Origin: Rubrivivax sp.
GTDB taxonomy: Bacteria; Pseudomonadota; Gammaproteobacteria; Burkholderiales; Burkholderiaceae_C
DNA: 41,062 nt
NCBI GenBank assembly: GCA_016719535.1
Contig: JADJYX010000050.1
Span: 1-41,062 of the forward strand
Reading direction: 5' to 3'
Both the position numbers and the translations under genes were made by a program. Every line of letters starts with the position of its first letter. Position 1 is the stretch's first letter. Positions 24,387 to 34,362 of the stretch are shown piece after piece. The notes below the pieces were generated by a model, which was not told the DNA's origin, did not search any database, and worked only from the letters and a program-made list of their open reading frames with translations.

Positions 24387-24944
24387 CTACTTGCCGGCGC
24401 CCAGCGGCTTGAGCGCACCGCAGTCGGCCGCCACCCAGCGCGCCTGCTGCTGCATGTCCATGCGCTCGGGCTTGCCGCCCGGGCCCGCGGATTCGACCGT
24501 CATCTTCGACGTGTAGGCCTTGTCGCCCTGCAGCGTGATCTCGCCGCTGCCGCGGCTGGGCGGGTTGGTGCAGACGAAGCTGAAACGCATCGTCGAGCCG
24601 CTGCGCTCCATCTTCTCGTGCTTGCAGCGGCCCTCAGGGTCGGCCGGCACCTCGCCACGCTCGGCCTGCTCCTTGCTCAGGCAATAGCGCATGGTCTGCA
24701 GGCCCTTGGCCGGGTCCATGGCCATGCCCTGCCTGGCCATCATGTCCTGCATCATCTTGCGCTGCTCGGGCGGCATCTTGGCCATCTCCTGCTGCATGCG
24801 CGCCATCTGCGCCTCGAGCTGGCCGCTGGCCGACTTCATGCTCATCTGCGCCTCCCACAGCCCGGGGGCGACTTTCTGCGCCTGCGCGGCGAAGCTGAAA
24901 CCGGCCAGCAGCAGGCCGAGGGCAAGGGTCGGGAGGGATCGCAT
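24387..24944 (-). CDS. DUF3617 exported protein
   Basis: A 185-residue exported protein with a signal peptide (MRSLPTLALGLLLAGFSFAA, cleavage near AQA) and a DUF3617-type body beginning KVAPGLWEAQMSMKSASGQL. A Met/Gln-rich helical stretch follows (QMARMQQEMAKMPPEQRKMM), then MRYCLSKEQAERGEVPADP, FSFVCTNPPSRGSGEITLQG and a final VAADCGALKP. Three or four cysteines (CLSK, RCKHE, VCTN, DCGA) could form disulfides. Function of the family is not known. Convergent with eda, 3 bp apart; on the same strand as gloA. Confidence 0.85.
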   Translation of the reverse strand: MRSLPTLALGLLLAGFSFAAQAQKVAPGLWEAQMSMKSASGQLEAQMARMQQEMAKMPPEQRKMMQDMMARQGMAMDPAKGLQTMRYCLSKEQAERGEVPADPEGRCKHEKMERSGSTMRFSFVCTNPPSRGSGEITLQGDKAYTSKMTVESAGPGGKPERMDMQQQARWVAADCGALKPLGAGK

Positions 24945-24970
24945 GGCAGGGCTCCGGTGGAGGGCGACGC

Positions 24971-25369
24971 TCAGGCGCCGCGCTGGATCAGCTCGATCTT
25001 GTAGCCGTCGGGGTCGGTGATGAAGGCGATCATCGTGGTGCCGCCCTTGACCGGGCCGGGTTCGCGCGTGATGGCACCACCCAGCGCCGAGGCCTTCTCG
25101 CGCACCGCGGCACAGGTGGCGGCGACATCGGGCACGCCGATGGCGATGTGGCCGAAGGCGGTGCCGATGTCGTAGGACTCGACGCCGTAGTTGTAGGTCA
25201 GCTCGATCTCGGCGTGTTCGGGGTTCTTGCCGTAGCCGACGAAGGCGAGGTCGTATTTCTGGTCCGGGCGCTGCGTGGTGCGCAGCAGCTGCATGCCCAG
25301 CACCTGCGTGTAGAAGTCGATCGAGCGCTGCAGGTTGCCGACGCGCAGCATGGTGTGGAGGAGTTGCAT
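24971..25369 (-). CDS. gloA: Glyoxalase I (lactoylglutathione lyase)
   Basis: Isomerises the glutathione-methylglyoxal hemithioacetal to S-lactoylglutathione. 132 residues, the normal bacterial size. Metal ligands in order: His5 in MQLLHTMLRVGNLQRSIDFY, the Glu in HAEIELTYNYGVESYDIG, the His in FGHIAIGVPDVAATC and the Glu in FITDPDGYKIELIQRGA. This is the pattern of the short, Ni-type enzymes such as E. coli GloA. No damage. Next to mltB (26500-25403) on the same strand, with a small gap. Confidence 0.94.
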   Translation of the reverse strand: MQLLHTMLRVGNLQRSIDFYTQVLGMQLLRTTQRPDQKYDLAFVGYGKNPEHAEIELTYNYGVESYDIGTAFGHIAIGVPDVAATCAAVREKASALGGAITREPGPVKGGTTMIAFITDPDGYKIELIQRGA

Positions 25370-25402
25370 CAGGGGTTCCGGGTGTCGGGATGGGTCAGGG
25401 GA

Positions 25403-26500
25403 TCAAGGGGACGTGGTGCCGGCGGTCGTCAGCGGGCGCGCGGCCTTCACCGCCTCGCCCAGCGTGATGACCGCCAGCGCGTAATAGCTGGACCAGTTGT
25501 AGCGCGTGATGGCGTAGAAATTCTGCGTGCCCGCCACGTGGCTGGGCGGGGCCTCGCCGTTGTGCACCTCCACCAGCGCCAGCAGGCCGTCGTGGGTGGC
25601 GCCGGCCGGATCGAGCGCGGCGCCGAGCGCCTGCATCTGCGCCGCGGTGAAGCTGGGCTTGATGTCCGGCCCCAGCAGCGTGGCACGCGCGCTGCCGTCG
25701 TCGGGCGGCTGCACGGCAAAGTGCGTGGGCAGGCCGCGTTGCCAGCCGTGCTGCTGCAGGTAGCGTGCGACGCTGCCGATGGCGTCGGCCACGCTGCGCT
25801 GCAGGTCGATGCGGCCGTCGCCGTCGTAGTCGACGGCATGGCGGTTGATGCTGCCGGGCAGGAATTGCGGCCAGCCGATGGCGCCGGCGTACGAGCCTTT
25901 GACGCTGTCGGCACGGATGCCCTCGCGCCGCGCCAGCACCAGCAGCTCTTCCAGTTCGCCGCGGAAGAAGGCGCTGCGGTCGCTGCGGCCGGTCGGAAAG
26001 TCGAAGCTCAGCGTCGCCAGCGCGTCGACGACGCGGAAGTCGCCGGTGATGCGGCCGTAGAAGGTCTCGACGCCGACGATGCCGACGATGATCTCGGCCG
26101 GCACGCCGAACTCGGCTTCGGCACGCTGCAGCGTCGCGGCATGGTCCTGCCAGAAGGCGAGGCCGGCGCCGATGCGGTGCGGCTCGACGAAACGGTCGCG
26201 GTAGGCGGCCCAGTTCTTTGCCGTGCCCACGGGTGGCGGCATGATCAGCCGCGCCACCCGCGGCAGCTGGCGCGCACCGGCCAGCTGCTGCAGCACCCAG
26301 GCCGGATCCCAGTCGCGGCGCGCGGCCACGGCTTCGGCAAAGGCGGCGAGCTCGGCCCGCCCGCGGTAGGGGATGCCGGCCTCGGCCCGCGCCATGGCCC
26401 GGGCCCCCGGCTTGTCGCGCTGCGCGGCCTGCAGCGGCGAGCACAGGCCCGCCAGCCACAACAAGGCCAGCAGGCCACCGACAAGGCGCGACGATTGCAT
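25403..26500 (-). CDS. mltB: Lytic murein transglycosylase B
   Basis: Cleaves peptidoglycan strands to 1,6-anhydromuramyl ends. About 365 residues. Start ATG 26500 gives a signal peptide (MQSSRLVGGLLALLWLAGLC, then SPLQAA). The sequence GLC is followed by S-P, a weak lipobox, so soluble-periplasmic or lipoprotein forms are both possible. The catalytic Glu lies in IIVGIVGVETFYGRITGDFR; the other signatures are GSYAGAIGWPQFLPGSINRH, DYDGDGRIDLQRSVADAIGS and NFYAITRYNWSSYYALAVI. An ATG 36 nt further upstream is less likely. No damage. Confidence 0.92.
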   Translation of the reverse strand: MQSSRLVGGLLALLWLAGLCSPLQAAQRDKPGARAMARAEAGIPYRGRAELAAFAEAVAARRDWDPAWVLQQLAGARQLPRVARLIMPPPVGTAKNWAAYRDRFVEPHRIGAGLAFWQDHAATLQRAEAEFGVPAEIIVGIVGVETFYGRITGDFRVVDALATLSFDFPTGRSDRSAFFRGELEELLVLARREGIRADSVKGSYAGAIGWPQFLPGSINRHAVDYDGDGRIDLQRSVADAIGSVARYLQQHGWQRGLPTHFAVQPPDDGSARATLLGPDIKPSFTAAQMQALGAALDPAGATHDGLLALVEVHNGEAPPSHVAGTQNFYAITRYNWSSYYALAVITLGEAVKAARPLTTAGTTSP

Positions 26501-26539
26501 GCGCTGATTATCGGCGCCGCTTCGTGCCATCGGCACGCC

Positions 26540-28561
26540 TCAGCCTGCCGGCGTGCGGGCCGCGGTGCGCGCAAATTCGCGCCACCAGCGGCGCAGCGGC
26601 ACCGCGCCGCGGGCTGCGACGGCATAGCGGGCGCGGTCCAGCGCCTCCAGCTGCTCGGCCAGTGCCGCGCCGCGCGCGCCCAGCGCCTGGCGCACGCGTT
26701 CGGCGCGCGTGCGCGGCGGATCGTGGGCGGCCACGGCCACGCCCAGGCGCCGCAGGGCATCGGCCACACGGCGCTGCAGGCGTTGCCAGGGGTCCTGCCG
26801 GTGGCGGTCCCACAAGGCCCAGGCGGCACCGGCCAGGCTGCCGGTGCACAACAGCCCGATCAGCACATAGGCCAGGTCCACCCAGTCGGGCGAGCGGAAG
26901 CCCAGGCTCTTCAGCAGGTCGAGCTGGGCGCCGCGCGAATAGTTCAGCACCCACTGGTTCCAGCGGTTGTTCATCGCCTCCCAGAACTGGCGCATCTGCT
27001 GCGCCATCGCGGGGTTGACGCTGCCCAGCGCACTGGCGACGAAGCCGCGCGGCGGCTGCAGGTTGCGGCTGACCTGGATGCGGTCGGGCGCCACTGCGGC
27101 GGTGGGGTCCACGCGCACCCAGCCGGCGCCGGGCTGCCAGTATTCGGCCCAGGCATGGGCGTGGCTCTGGCGCACGATGTAGTAGCCGTCGACCGGCTGC
27201 GGGTCGGTGCCCTGGTAGCCGGTGACGACCCGTGCCGGCACGTCCATCGCCCGCATCATCACCACGAAGGCGGCGGCGAAGTGCTCGCAGAAGCCCAGCT
27301 TGCGGTCGAACCAGAACTCGTCGACCGCGTGGCGGCCATAGGTGCCGGGTTCGAGCGTATAGCCGAAGTCGCCGCCGCGCACATGCGCCAGCAACCGGCC
27401 GGCGAGCGCGCGGGCATCGGCATTCGCGTTCTCGGGCTGGTTGCGCAGGTCCTGCGCCCACTGCAGGCTGCGCGGGTTGAAGCCCGGCGGCAGGTCGACC
27501 AGGTCGCGCAAGCCCAGCACCTCGGTGCGCGGGCCATGGCGGTGCGCGGTATAGGCCACCGCGCGCACGCGCGCGCGCTCGGTCACCGGGCGGTCGATCT
27601 GCCATTGCGCGTCGGCGCGCAGCACGGCGTTGAAACCCTCGAGCGCGGGCGCGGCATCGGGGCGGTCGGGCGTCATCTCCAGCATCGGCAGCAGCGCCAG
27701 CCGGCTGGGTTCGAGGGTCAGCTCGTAGGGCACGCCGGCGCCGAAGAACTGCAGCTCGGCGCGCGGCCGCTGCGCGATCGGAAAGCTGGAGACGCCGCGT
27801 GTCCATTCGCGGCCGTCGAAGTGGCCGAGCACCGGGCCGCGGAAATACAGCTGGTCGGCCGACGGCACGGGGCCGAAGAAGCGCACGCGCATCGCGATGC
27901 TGTCGTCGTTGGCGATCGACGCCACGCCGCCGAGCTCCATCGAGCCCGACAGCCCGGTGCGGCCGGCCGCGTCCTGCGGCACGCCCCACAGCGGCGCCAT
28001 GCGCGGGAAGAGGGCAAACAGCAGCACCATCAGCGGCATGCCCAGCAGCGCCGCGCGCGCGGCCAGCGCGCCGGCGCGCGCCAGCGGCGGCCGGCCCACC
28101 GGCATGTGCGCCAGCACCAGCGCGGTGAGCAGGCCCCACACCGACACCAGCATCGACAGCGCCACCGCCAGCGACTGCGAATACAGGAAGTTGGTCAGCA
28201 CGAGGAAGAAGCCGAGGAAGAAGACCACCAGCGCGTCGCGCCGCGCGCGCAGCTCCAGTGTCTTGAGCGCCATCAGCACCACCAGCAGCGTGACGCCGGC
28301 CTCGCGACCGAGCAGCGTGCGTTCGCTCCACAGCGTCAGCACGATGGCCACCGCCAGCACCAGCGCCACGTTCCAGCGCGGCGGCAGCGGCGCGCCGCGC
28401 ACCGCCAGGTGGCCGCGCCACACCAGGATGGCCGCCGCCAGCAGGGCGCACCAGGCCGGCAGGTGGGCGACATGCGGAATGATCGTCCAGCCGATGATGG
28501 CGAGCAGGAACAGGGTGTCGCGCGCGTCGCGCGGCAGGCGGTGCCAGAAGCCGTCGAACAT
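26540..28561 (-). CDS. tgpA: TgpA-type transglutaminase-like membrane protein
   Basis: Inner-membrane protein with a periplasmic transglutaminase-like domain, 673 residues; in Pseudomonas aeruginosa TgpA is essential, but its substrate is not settled. The amino half has about five to six membrane segments (LFLLAIIGWTIIPHVAHLPA, VALVLAVAIVLTLWS, ALVVFFLGFFLVLTNFLYSQ and others). The catalytic triad is visible: Cys in KLGFCEHFAAAFVVMMRAMD, His in SHAHAWAEYWQPGAGWVRVD, Asp in the last. A further membrane helix near residue 560 (LAYVLIGLLCTGSLAGAAWA) precedes a cytoplasmic tail (DUF4129-like). Start ATG 28561 lies 5 nt after the DUF58 stop. Last gene of moxR-DUF58-tgpA. Confidence 0.92.
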   Translation of the reverse strand: MFDGFWHRLPRDARDTLFLLAIIGWTIIPHVAHLPAWCALLAAAILVWRGHLAVRGAPLPPRWNVALVLAVAIVLTLWSERTLLGREAGVTLLVVLMALKTLELRARRDALVVFFLGFFLVLTNFLYSQSLAVALSMLVSVWGLLTALVLAHMPVGRPPLARAGALAARAALLGMPLMVLLFALFPRMAPLWGVPQDAAGRTGLSGSMELGGVASIANDDSIAMRVRFFGPVPSADQLYFRGPVLGHFDGREWTRGVSSFPIAQRPRAELQFFGAGVPYELTLEPSRLALLPMLEMTPDRPDAAPALEGFNAVLRADAQWQIDRPVTERARVRAVAYTAHRHGPRTEVLGLRDLVDLPPGFNPRSLQWAQDLRNQPENANADARALAGRLLAHVRGGDFGYTLEPGTYGRHAVDEFWFDRKLGFCEHFAAAFVVMMRAMDVPARVVTGYQGTDPQPVDGYYIVRQSHAHAWAEYWQPGAGWVRVDPTAAVAPDRIQVSRNLQPPRGFVASALGSVNPAMAQQMRQFWEAMNNRWNQWVLNYSRGAQLDLLKSLGFRSPDWVDLAYVLIGLLCTGSLAGAAWALWDRHRQDPWQRLQRRVADALRRLGVAVAAHDPPRTRAERVRQALGARGAALAEQLEALDRARYAVAARGAVPLRRWWREFARTAARTPAG

Positions 28562-28566
28562 CGGCG

Positions 28567-29519
28567 TCAGTGCCAGAGCGCCAGTGCTTCCAGCGCGGCG
28601 CGGCGCTGGGGCTCGCCGCGGCCAGAAGGCAGCTCGCGCCCGGGCAGCTGCAGCCGATAGGCATGACCTTCGTGCTCGGCCGCCAGCACCCACGCGGCCA
28701 GCCGCGACAGCCGCTGTTCGGCGTCGGCGCCGCGGGCGGACTGCCAGTCGAGCGTGAGCTCGCGCGCGGCATGGCCGGCGGTGTCGCGGCTGACCAGTTC
28801 GCCGCTGCGCGCGACCTTCTTCCACAGCACCTGGCGCAGGCTGTCGCCGCGCCGCCAGGCGCGCACGCCGTCGAGCTCGGCACCCTCGGCGCGCGCCGCC
28901 TGCGGCTGGTGGTCGTCGGGCCGCGTGCGCGTAGGCGGCAGCGGCGGCGCCGGCGTTTCCGGCCGCGGCCAGGCGAGCACGGCCGCGGCCGGCCGCCACA
29001 GCGTCCAGGCGCGAAAGAGGCCGAAGGGAAACAGCGTCTCGATCACCAGCACCGGCACCGGCTGCAGGCCGCGCCGCGGCGGCACGACCGAGACGCGGGC
29101 ACTGGCCTGGCCCTGCGCCGGCACGTCGGTCCAGACGAAGCTGGGGCCGTGGGTGGCGCGGTCCTCGAAATGCAGCGCCACGCCATGGCGCTCGCTGCCG
29201 GGGTTGATGAGCACGACCTCCAGCAGCGCGGCGTCACCGGCAAAGACCGCCGGCGTGGGCCGCAGGTGCAGCGTCAGCCCGCGCAGCGTGCCGTGCGTGA
29301 GGTGCATCGACACCAGCCCGGCGCCGGCCAGCAGGAAGGTCAGCGCATAGCCCAGGTTGAGCTGGTAGTTGATCGACGCCAGCAGCATCAGCAGCAGCGT
29401 CAGCGCATAGACCAGCCCGGCCTTGGTGGGCAGGATGTAGATGTTGCCCTGCGTCAGCGTCCAGGTATCGGTGGCCGGCAGCCGGCTCAGCCACCACTGG
29501 CGCAGGCGGGCGCGCGGGT

Positions 29520-29523
<4 letters not shown>
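28567..29523 (-). CDS. DUF58 protein
   Basis: DUF58 family, 318 residues, the usual partner of MoxR ATPases. The start is GTG 29523, overlapping the moxR stop as GTGA, which indicates coupled translation. Two membrane helices (AGLVYALTLLLMLLASINYQ, LGYALTFLLAGAGLVSMHL) lead to a soluble beta domain and then the family signature GVRAWRRGDSLRQVLWKKVA followed by RSGELVSRDTAGHAARELTL. Probably recognises or scaffolds periplasmic or membrane clients; exact role unknown. Longer readings upstream are shadow sequence inside moxR. Confidence 0.9.
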
Positions 29524-30452
<929 letters not shown>

Positions 30453-30487
30453 CGACCATAGCGGAAAAACGAGAGACGAATCGACCG

Positions 30488-31423
30488 ATGAGCACCCTGT
30501 TCTATAGCCACTCCGACTGCCGCCTGCACGACATGGGGCCCGGCCACCCCGAATGCCCCCAGCGACTGGATGCCATTTCCGACCACCTGCTGGCCACCGG
30601 GCTGGACATCGCGCTGCTGCACAAGGACGCGCCGATGGCCACGCTGGACCAGCTCGAGCGTGCGCATGCCGCCGGTTATGTGCTGCAGCTGAAGGACCTG
30701 CTCGAGCAGATCCGCGACGCTGGTGAACCGAAGGCGCTGGACCCCGACACCGTGGCCTGCCCCGGCACCTGGCATGCCGCGCTGCGCGCCGCCGGCGCCG
30801 CGGTGGCGGCCACCGACGAGGTACTTGCCGGCCGCGCCCGCAATGCCTTCTGCGCCGTGCGCCCGCCCGGCCACCACGCCACGCGCGACGAGACCATGGG
30901 CTTCTGCTTCTTCAACAACGTGGCGGTGGCGGCGCGCCATGCGCTCGACGTGCACGGCCTGAAGCGCGTGGCGATCATCGATTTCGACGTCCACCACGGC
31001 AACGGCACCGAGGACATCGTGGCCGGCGACGATCGCATCCTGATGTGCAGCTTCTTCCAGCACCCGCTGTACCCCTACAGCGGCGCCGTGCCCAAGGGCA
31101 CCAACATGGTCAACGTGCCCATCGCCCCCTATACGCGCGGGCCCGACCTGCGCGAGACGATCGACATGATGTGGCTGCCGCGGCTGGACGAATTCCGCCC
31201 CGAGATGCTTTTCATCTCGGCCGGTTTCGATGCCCACCGCGAGGACGACCTCGGCCAGCTCGGGCTGGTGGAGGCCGACTACGAATGGATCACGCGACGC
31301 CTGGTCGAGGTGGCCGACCGCCATGCCGGGGGCCGCATCGTGTCGTGCCTGGAGGGGGGCTACAGCCTGAGCGCACTGGCGCGCAGCGTGGCCGCGCACG
31401 TGCGCGTGCTGGCCGACATGTGA
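30488..31423 (+). CDS. Histone-deacetylase family amidohydrolase
   Basis: Zinc-dependent deacetylase of the class II HDAC/acetylpolyamine amidohydrolase family; bacterial members act on acetylated proteins, polyamines or other amides. 311 residues. Motifs: MSTLFYSHSDCRLHDMGPGH and PECPQRLDAIS (substrate-loop start), AVRPPGHHATRDETMGFCFF (the His pair of the charge relay), AIIDFDVHHGNGTEDIVAGD (zinc Asp and His), and EMLFISAGFDAHREDDLGQL (second zinc Asp). Active-site residues appear complete. acs in this window is a classic acetylation target in other bacteria, but there is no evidence linking the two here. mscS follows 19 nt downstream. Confidence 0.9.
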   Translation: MSTLFYSHSDCRLHDMGPGHPECPQRLDAISDHLLATGLDIALLHKDAPMATLDQLERAHAAGYVLQLKDLLEQIRDAGEPKALDPDTVACPGTWHAALRAAGAAVAATDEVLAGRARNAFCAVRPPGHHATRDETMGFCFFNNVAVAARHALDVHGLKRVAIIDFDVHHGNGTEDIVAGDDRILMCSFFQHPLYPYSGAVPKGTNMVNVPIAPYTRGPDLRETIDMMWLPRLDEFRPEMLFISAGFDAHREDDLGQLGLVEADYEWITRRLVEVADRHAGGRIVSCLEGGYSLSALARSVAAHVRVLADM

Positions 31424-31442
31424 GTCCGGCTGCAGCGTTCGC

Positions 31443-32699
31443 ATGATGCAGCAGCTCACGGCCGACGAGCTCGGCCGGCTCGTCGCGTCGCTGACGCGGC
31501 CGAGCGTGCTCGGCGAGGCCGGCGCGTTGCTGGGCTGCCTGCTGGCGGCCTGGCTGCTGGTGCGGCTGCTGCGCGGCCGCGCGCCGCAGCCGGGTTCGAT
31601 CTGGTTCGGCGACGGCGTCGTCGACGGCGTGCTCTTCCCCGTCGCGGCGCTGGCACTGGCCCTGGCCGCGCGCTGGGCGCTGCGCGATGTGATGCCGCTG
31701 GCCCTGATGCAGCTGGCGGTGCCGGTGCTGGTATCGCTGGTGGTCATCCGGCTCACGGTGCGGGTGCTGCGCCGCGCCTTTCCGCAGTCGGCCTTCGTGC
31801 GCGCGGTCGAGCGCTGGGTCTCCTGGGTGGCCTGGCTGGCGATGGTGCTGTGGGTGCTGGGCGTGCTGCCGCTGATGCTGGCCGAGCTCGACGCCATCCA
31901 GTGGAAGATCGGCAGCACGAGGGTGTCGCTGCGCAACCTGCTCGAAGGCGTGCTGGCGGCCGTCGTCGTGCTGGTGCTGGTGCTGTGGGTATCGGCCACG
32001 CTCGAAGCCCGGCTGCTGCAGGGCGCCACCGACAACCTGTCACTGCGCAAGATGGCGGCCAACGCGTTGCGCGCGGTGTTGCTGTTCGTGGGCCTGATGT
32101 TCGCGCTTTCGGCCGCGGGCATCGACCTCACCGCGCTGGGCGTGCTGGGCGGTGCGCTGGGCGTGGGCATCGGCCTGGGCCTGCAGAAGCTGGCGGCCAA
32201 CTACGTCAGCGGCTTCGTCATCCTGGCCGAGCGCAGCGTGCGCATCGGCGACATGGTGCGCGTCGACAATTTCGAGGGCCGCATCACCGACATCACCACG
32301 CGCTTCACGCTGATCCGCGCGCTCAACGGCCGCGAGGCCATCGTGCCCAACGAGATGATGGTCACGCAACGCGTCGAGAACAGTTCGCTGGCCGACCCCC
32401 AGGTGGCGCTGAATACCGTCGTGCAGGTGGCCTACGGCACCGACCTCGATGCGCTGATGCCGCGGCTGGCTGCTGCCGTGGCCGCCGTGCCGCGCGTGCT
32501 GGCCGACCCCGGCCCTGGCGTGCAGCTGAGCAACTTCGCGGCCGACGGGCTGGAGCTGACCGTGGTGTTCTGGATCGCCGATGCCGACAAGGGTACCGGC
32601 AACGTGCGCTCCGACGTCAACTTGGCCATCCTGCGCCTGCTGGGCGAGGCCGGCGTGGAGATCCCGTTCCCGCAGCGCGTGCTGCGGCGCCCGGGCTGA
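31443..32699 (+). CDS. MscS-family mechanosensitive channel
   Basis: Small-conductance mechanosensitive channel, releasing solutes on hypo-osmotic shock. 418 residues, longer than E. coli MscS (286) because of extra amino-terminal helices. Membrane segments are at about residues 25-45, 65-85, 90-110, 130-155 and 170-190. The pore helix region is LGVLGGALGVGIGLGLQKLA followed by ANYVSGFVILAERSVRIGDM; the beta domain reads VDNFEGRITDITTRFTLIRA, IVPNEMMVTQRVENSS. The Gly/Ala spacing of TM3 is typical. It follows the deacetylase-family gene by 19 nt and is convergent with the fumarase gene. Confidence 0.9.
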   Translation: MMQQLTADELGRLVASLTRPSVLGEAGALLGCLLAAWLLVRLLRGRAPQPGSIWFGDGVVDGVLFPVAALALALAARWALRDVMPLALMQLAVPVLVSLVVIRLTVRVLRRAFPQSAFVRAVERWVSWVAWLAMVLWVLGVLPLMLAELDAIQWKIGSTRVSLRNLLEGVLAAVVVLVLVLWVSATLEARLLQGATDNLSLRKMAANALRAVLLFVGLMFALSAAGIDLTALGVLGGALGVGIGLGLQKLAANYVSGFVILAERSVRIGDMVRVDNFEGRITDITTRFTLIRALNGREAIVPNEMMVTQRVENSSLADPQVALNTVVQVAYGTDLDALMPRLAAAVAAVPRVLADPGPGVQLSNFAADGLELTVVFWIADADKGTGNVRSDVNLAILRLLGEAGVEIPFPQRVLRRPG

Positions 32700-32732
32700 G
32701 CGCCAGTGGCGATGAATCGCATGCGCGCCGAC

Positions 32733-32764
32733 GGCGGGCCGCCGGTGCAGCGCTGCGGCCCGCC
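32733..32764. terminator. Stem-loop between convergent mscS and fumarase genes
   Basis: GGCGGGCC at 32733-32740 faces GGCCCGCC at 32757-32764 across a 16-nt loop that itself can fold (GC-rich). It sits between the two convergent stops, the place for a bidirectional terminator, but no T-run follows on either strand, so termination is only a possibility. Confidence 0.35.
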
Positions 32765-34291
32765 TCAGGCGGCGACCACCGGAATCTTGCCGATCTTCCC
32801 CTGCCACTCCTTCGGGCCCGTCTGGTGCACGCTGGTGCCGCTGCTGTCGACGGCCACCGTCACCGGCATGTCCTTGACCTCGAATTCGTAGATCGCCTCC
32901 ATGCCCAGGTCGGCATAGGCCAGCACCCTGGCACCCTTGATCGCCTTGGCCACCAGGTAGGCGGCGCCGCCCACCGCCATCAGGTAGGCCGACTTGTGCT
33001 TCTTGATGGCCTCGATGGCCACCGGGCCGCGCTCGGCCTTGCCCACCATCGAGATCAGGCCCGTCTGCGCCAGCATCATCTCGGTAAACTTGTCCATGCG
33101 CGTGGCGGTGGTCGGGCCGGCCGGGCCCACCACCTCGTCGCGCACCGGGTCGACCGGGCCGACGTAGTAGATGACGCGGTTGGTGAAGTCCACCGGCAGT
33201 TTCTCGCCCCTGGCCAGCATGTCCTGGATGCGCTTGTGCGCGGCGTCGCGGCCGGTGAGCAGCCTGCCCGACAGCAGCAGCGTGTCGCCAGGCTTCCAGC
33301 TCGCCACCTCGGCCGGGGTCAGCGTATCGAGGTCGACGGCGCGGCTCTTGTTGTAGTCGGGCGCCCATTTGACGTCGGGCCACAGGTCCAGGCTCGGCGG
33401 CTCCAGGTAGGCCGGGCCCGAGCCGTCGAGCACGAAGTGCGCGTGCCGCGTGGCGGCGCAGTTGGGGATCATCGCGATCGGCTTGCTGGCGGCATGCGTC
33501 GGGAAGGTCCTGATCTTCACGTCGAGCACGGTGGTCAGGCCGCCCAGGCCCTGCGCGCCGATGCCTAAAGCGTTGACCTTCTCGTAGAGCTCGATGCGCA
33601 GCTCCTCGAGCTTGTCCCTGGGGCCGCGCTGCTGCAGCTCATGCATGTCGATGTCGTCCATCAGCGCCTGCTTGGCCAGCAGCACGGCCTTCTCGGCGGT
33701 GCCGCCGACGCCGATGCCCAGCATGCCCGGCGGGCACCAGCCGGCGCCCATCGTGGGCACCGTCTTCAGCACCCAGTCGACGATGTCGTCGCTGGGGTTG
33801 AGCATATACATCTTGCTCTTGTTCTCGCTGCCGCCACCCTTGGCGGCCACCGTCACGTCGACGGTGCTGCCGGGCACCAGCTCGACGTGGACCACCGCGG
33901 GCGTGTTGTCCTTGGTATTCCTGCGCGCGAAGATGGGGTCGTCCAGCACGCTGGCGCGCAGCACGTTGTCGGGGTTGAGATAGCCCCGGCGCACGCCTTG
34001 ATTGACCACCGCCTCCAGGCCCTGCTCGAAGCCCGGGCCCCAGCGCACGTCCATGCCGACCTCGAGGAAGACGTTGACGATGCCGGTGTCCTGGCAGATC
34101 GGCCGCTTGCCCTCGGCGCACATGCGCGAGTTGGTCAGGATCTGCGCGATGGCGTCCTTGGCGGCCGGGCTCTGCTCGCGCTCGTAGGCGCGCGCCAGGT
34201 GGGCGATGTAGTCGGCCGGGTGGTAGTAGCTGATGTACTGCAGCGCAGCGGCGATGCTCTCGATCAGGTGATCGGCGTGGAGGGTGGTCAT
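32765..34291 (-). CDS. fumA: Fumarate hydratase, class I (4Fe-4S)
   Basis: Class I (iron-sulfur) fumarase, interconverting fumarate and malate in the TCA cycle. 508 residues, one chain with both domains. Cluster cysteines are visible in EGKRPICQDTGIVNVFLEV, GAGWCPPGMLGIGVGGTAEK and AMIPNCAATRHAHFVLDGSG. Other blocks: KGGGSENKSKMYMLNPSDD, LGIGAQGLGGLTTVLDVKIR, GRLLTGRDAAHKRIQDMLAR and PAGPTTATRMDKFTEMMLAQ. Start ATG 34291. E. coli has paralogues fumA and fumB; the symbol here marks only the class. No damage. Preceded on the same strand by the antiporter gene, 71 bp upstream. Confidence 0.92.
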   Translation of the reverse strand: MTTLHADHLIESIAAALQYISYYHPADYIAHLARAYEREQSPAAKDAIAQILTNSRMCAEGKRPICQDTGIVNVFLEVGMDVRWGPGFEQGLEAVVNQGVRRGYLNPDNVLRASVLDDPIFARRNTKDNTPAVVHVELVPGSTVDVTVAAKGGGSENKSKMYMLNPSDDIVDWVLKTVPTMGAGWCPPGMLGIGVGGTAEKAVLLAKQALMDDIDMHELQQRGPRDKLEELRIELYEKVNALGIGAQGLGGLTTVLDVKIRTFPTHAASKPIAMIPNCAATRHAHFVLDGSGPAYLEPPSLDLWPDVKWAPDYNKSRAVDLDTLTPAEVASWKPGDTLLLSGRLLTGRDAAHKRIQDMLARGEKLPVDFTNRVIYYVGPVDPVRDEVVGPAGPTTATRMDKFTEMMLAQTGLISMVGKAERGPVAIEAIKKHKSAYLMAVGGAAYLVAKAIKGARVLAYADLGMEAIYEFEVKDMPVTVAVDSSGTSVHQTGPKEWQGKIGKIPVVAA

Positions 34292-34362
34292 GGTCGGACT
34301 CTGCGGCGTTGACGGCATGGGGGGCGCGGCGCGCCCGCGGTGGCGATTGTCGGCCTGCGGGC

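Noticed and set aside
25148..28660. 1170-residue open frame on the plus strand, antisense to gloA, mltB and tgpA
   Set aside because: Its product has no recognisable domain and is rich in Arg, His, Gln and Ala, as expected of antisense reading in GC-rich DNA; the minus-strand genes are all recognisable.
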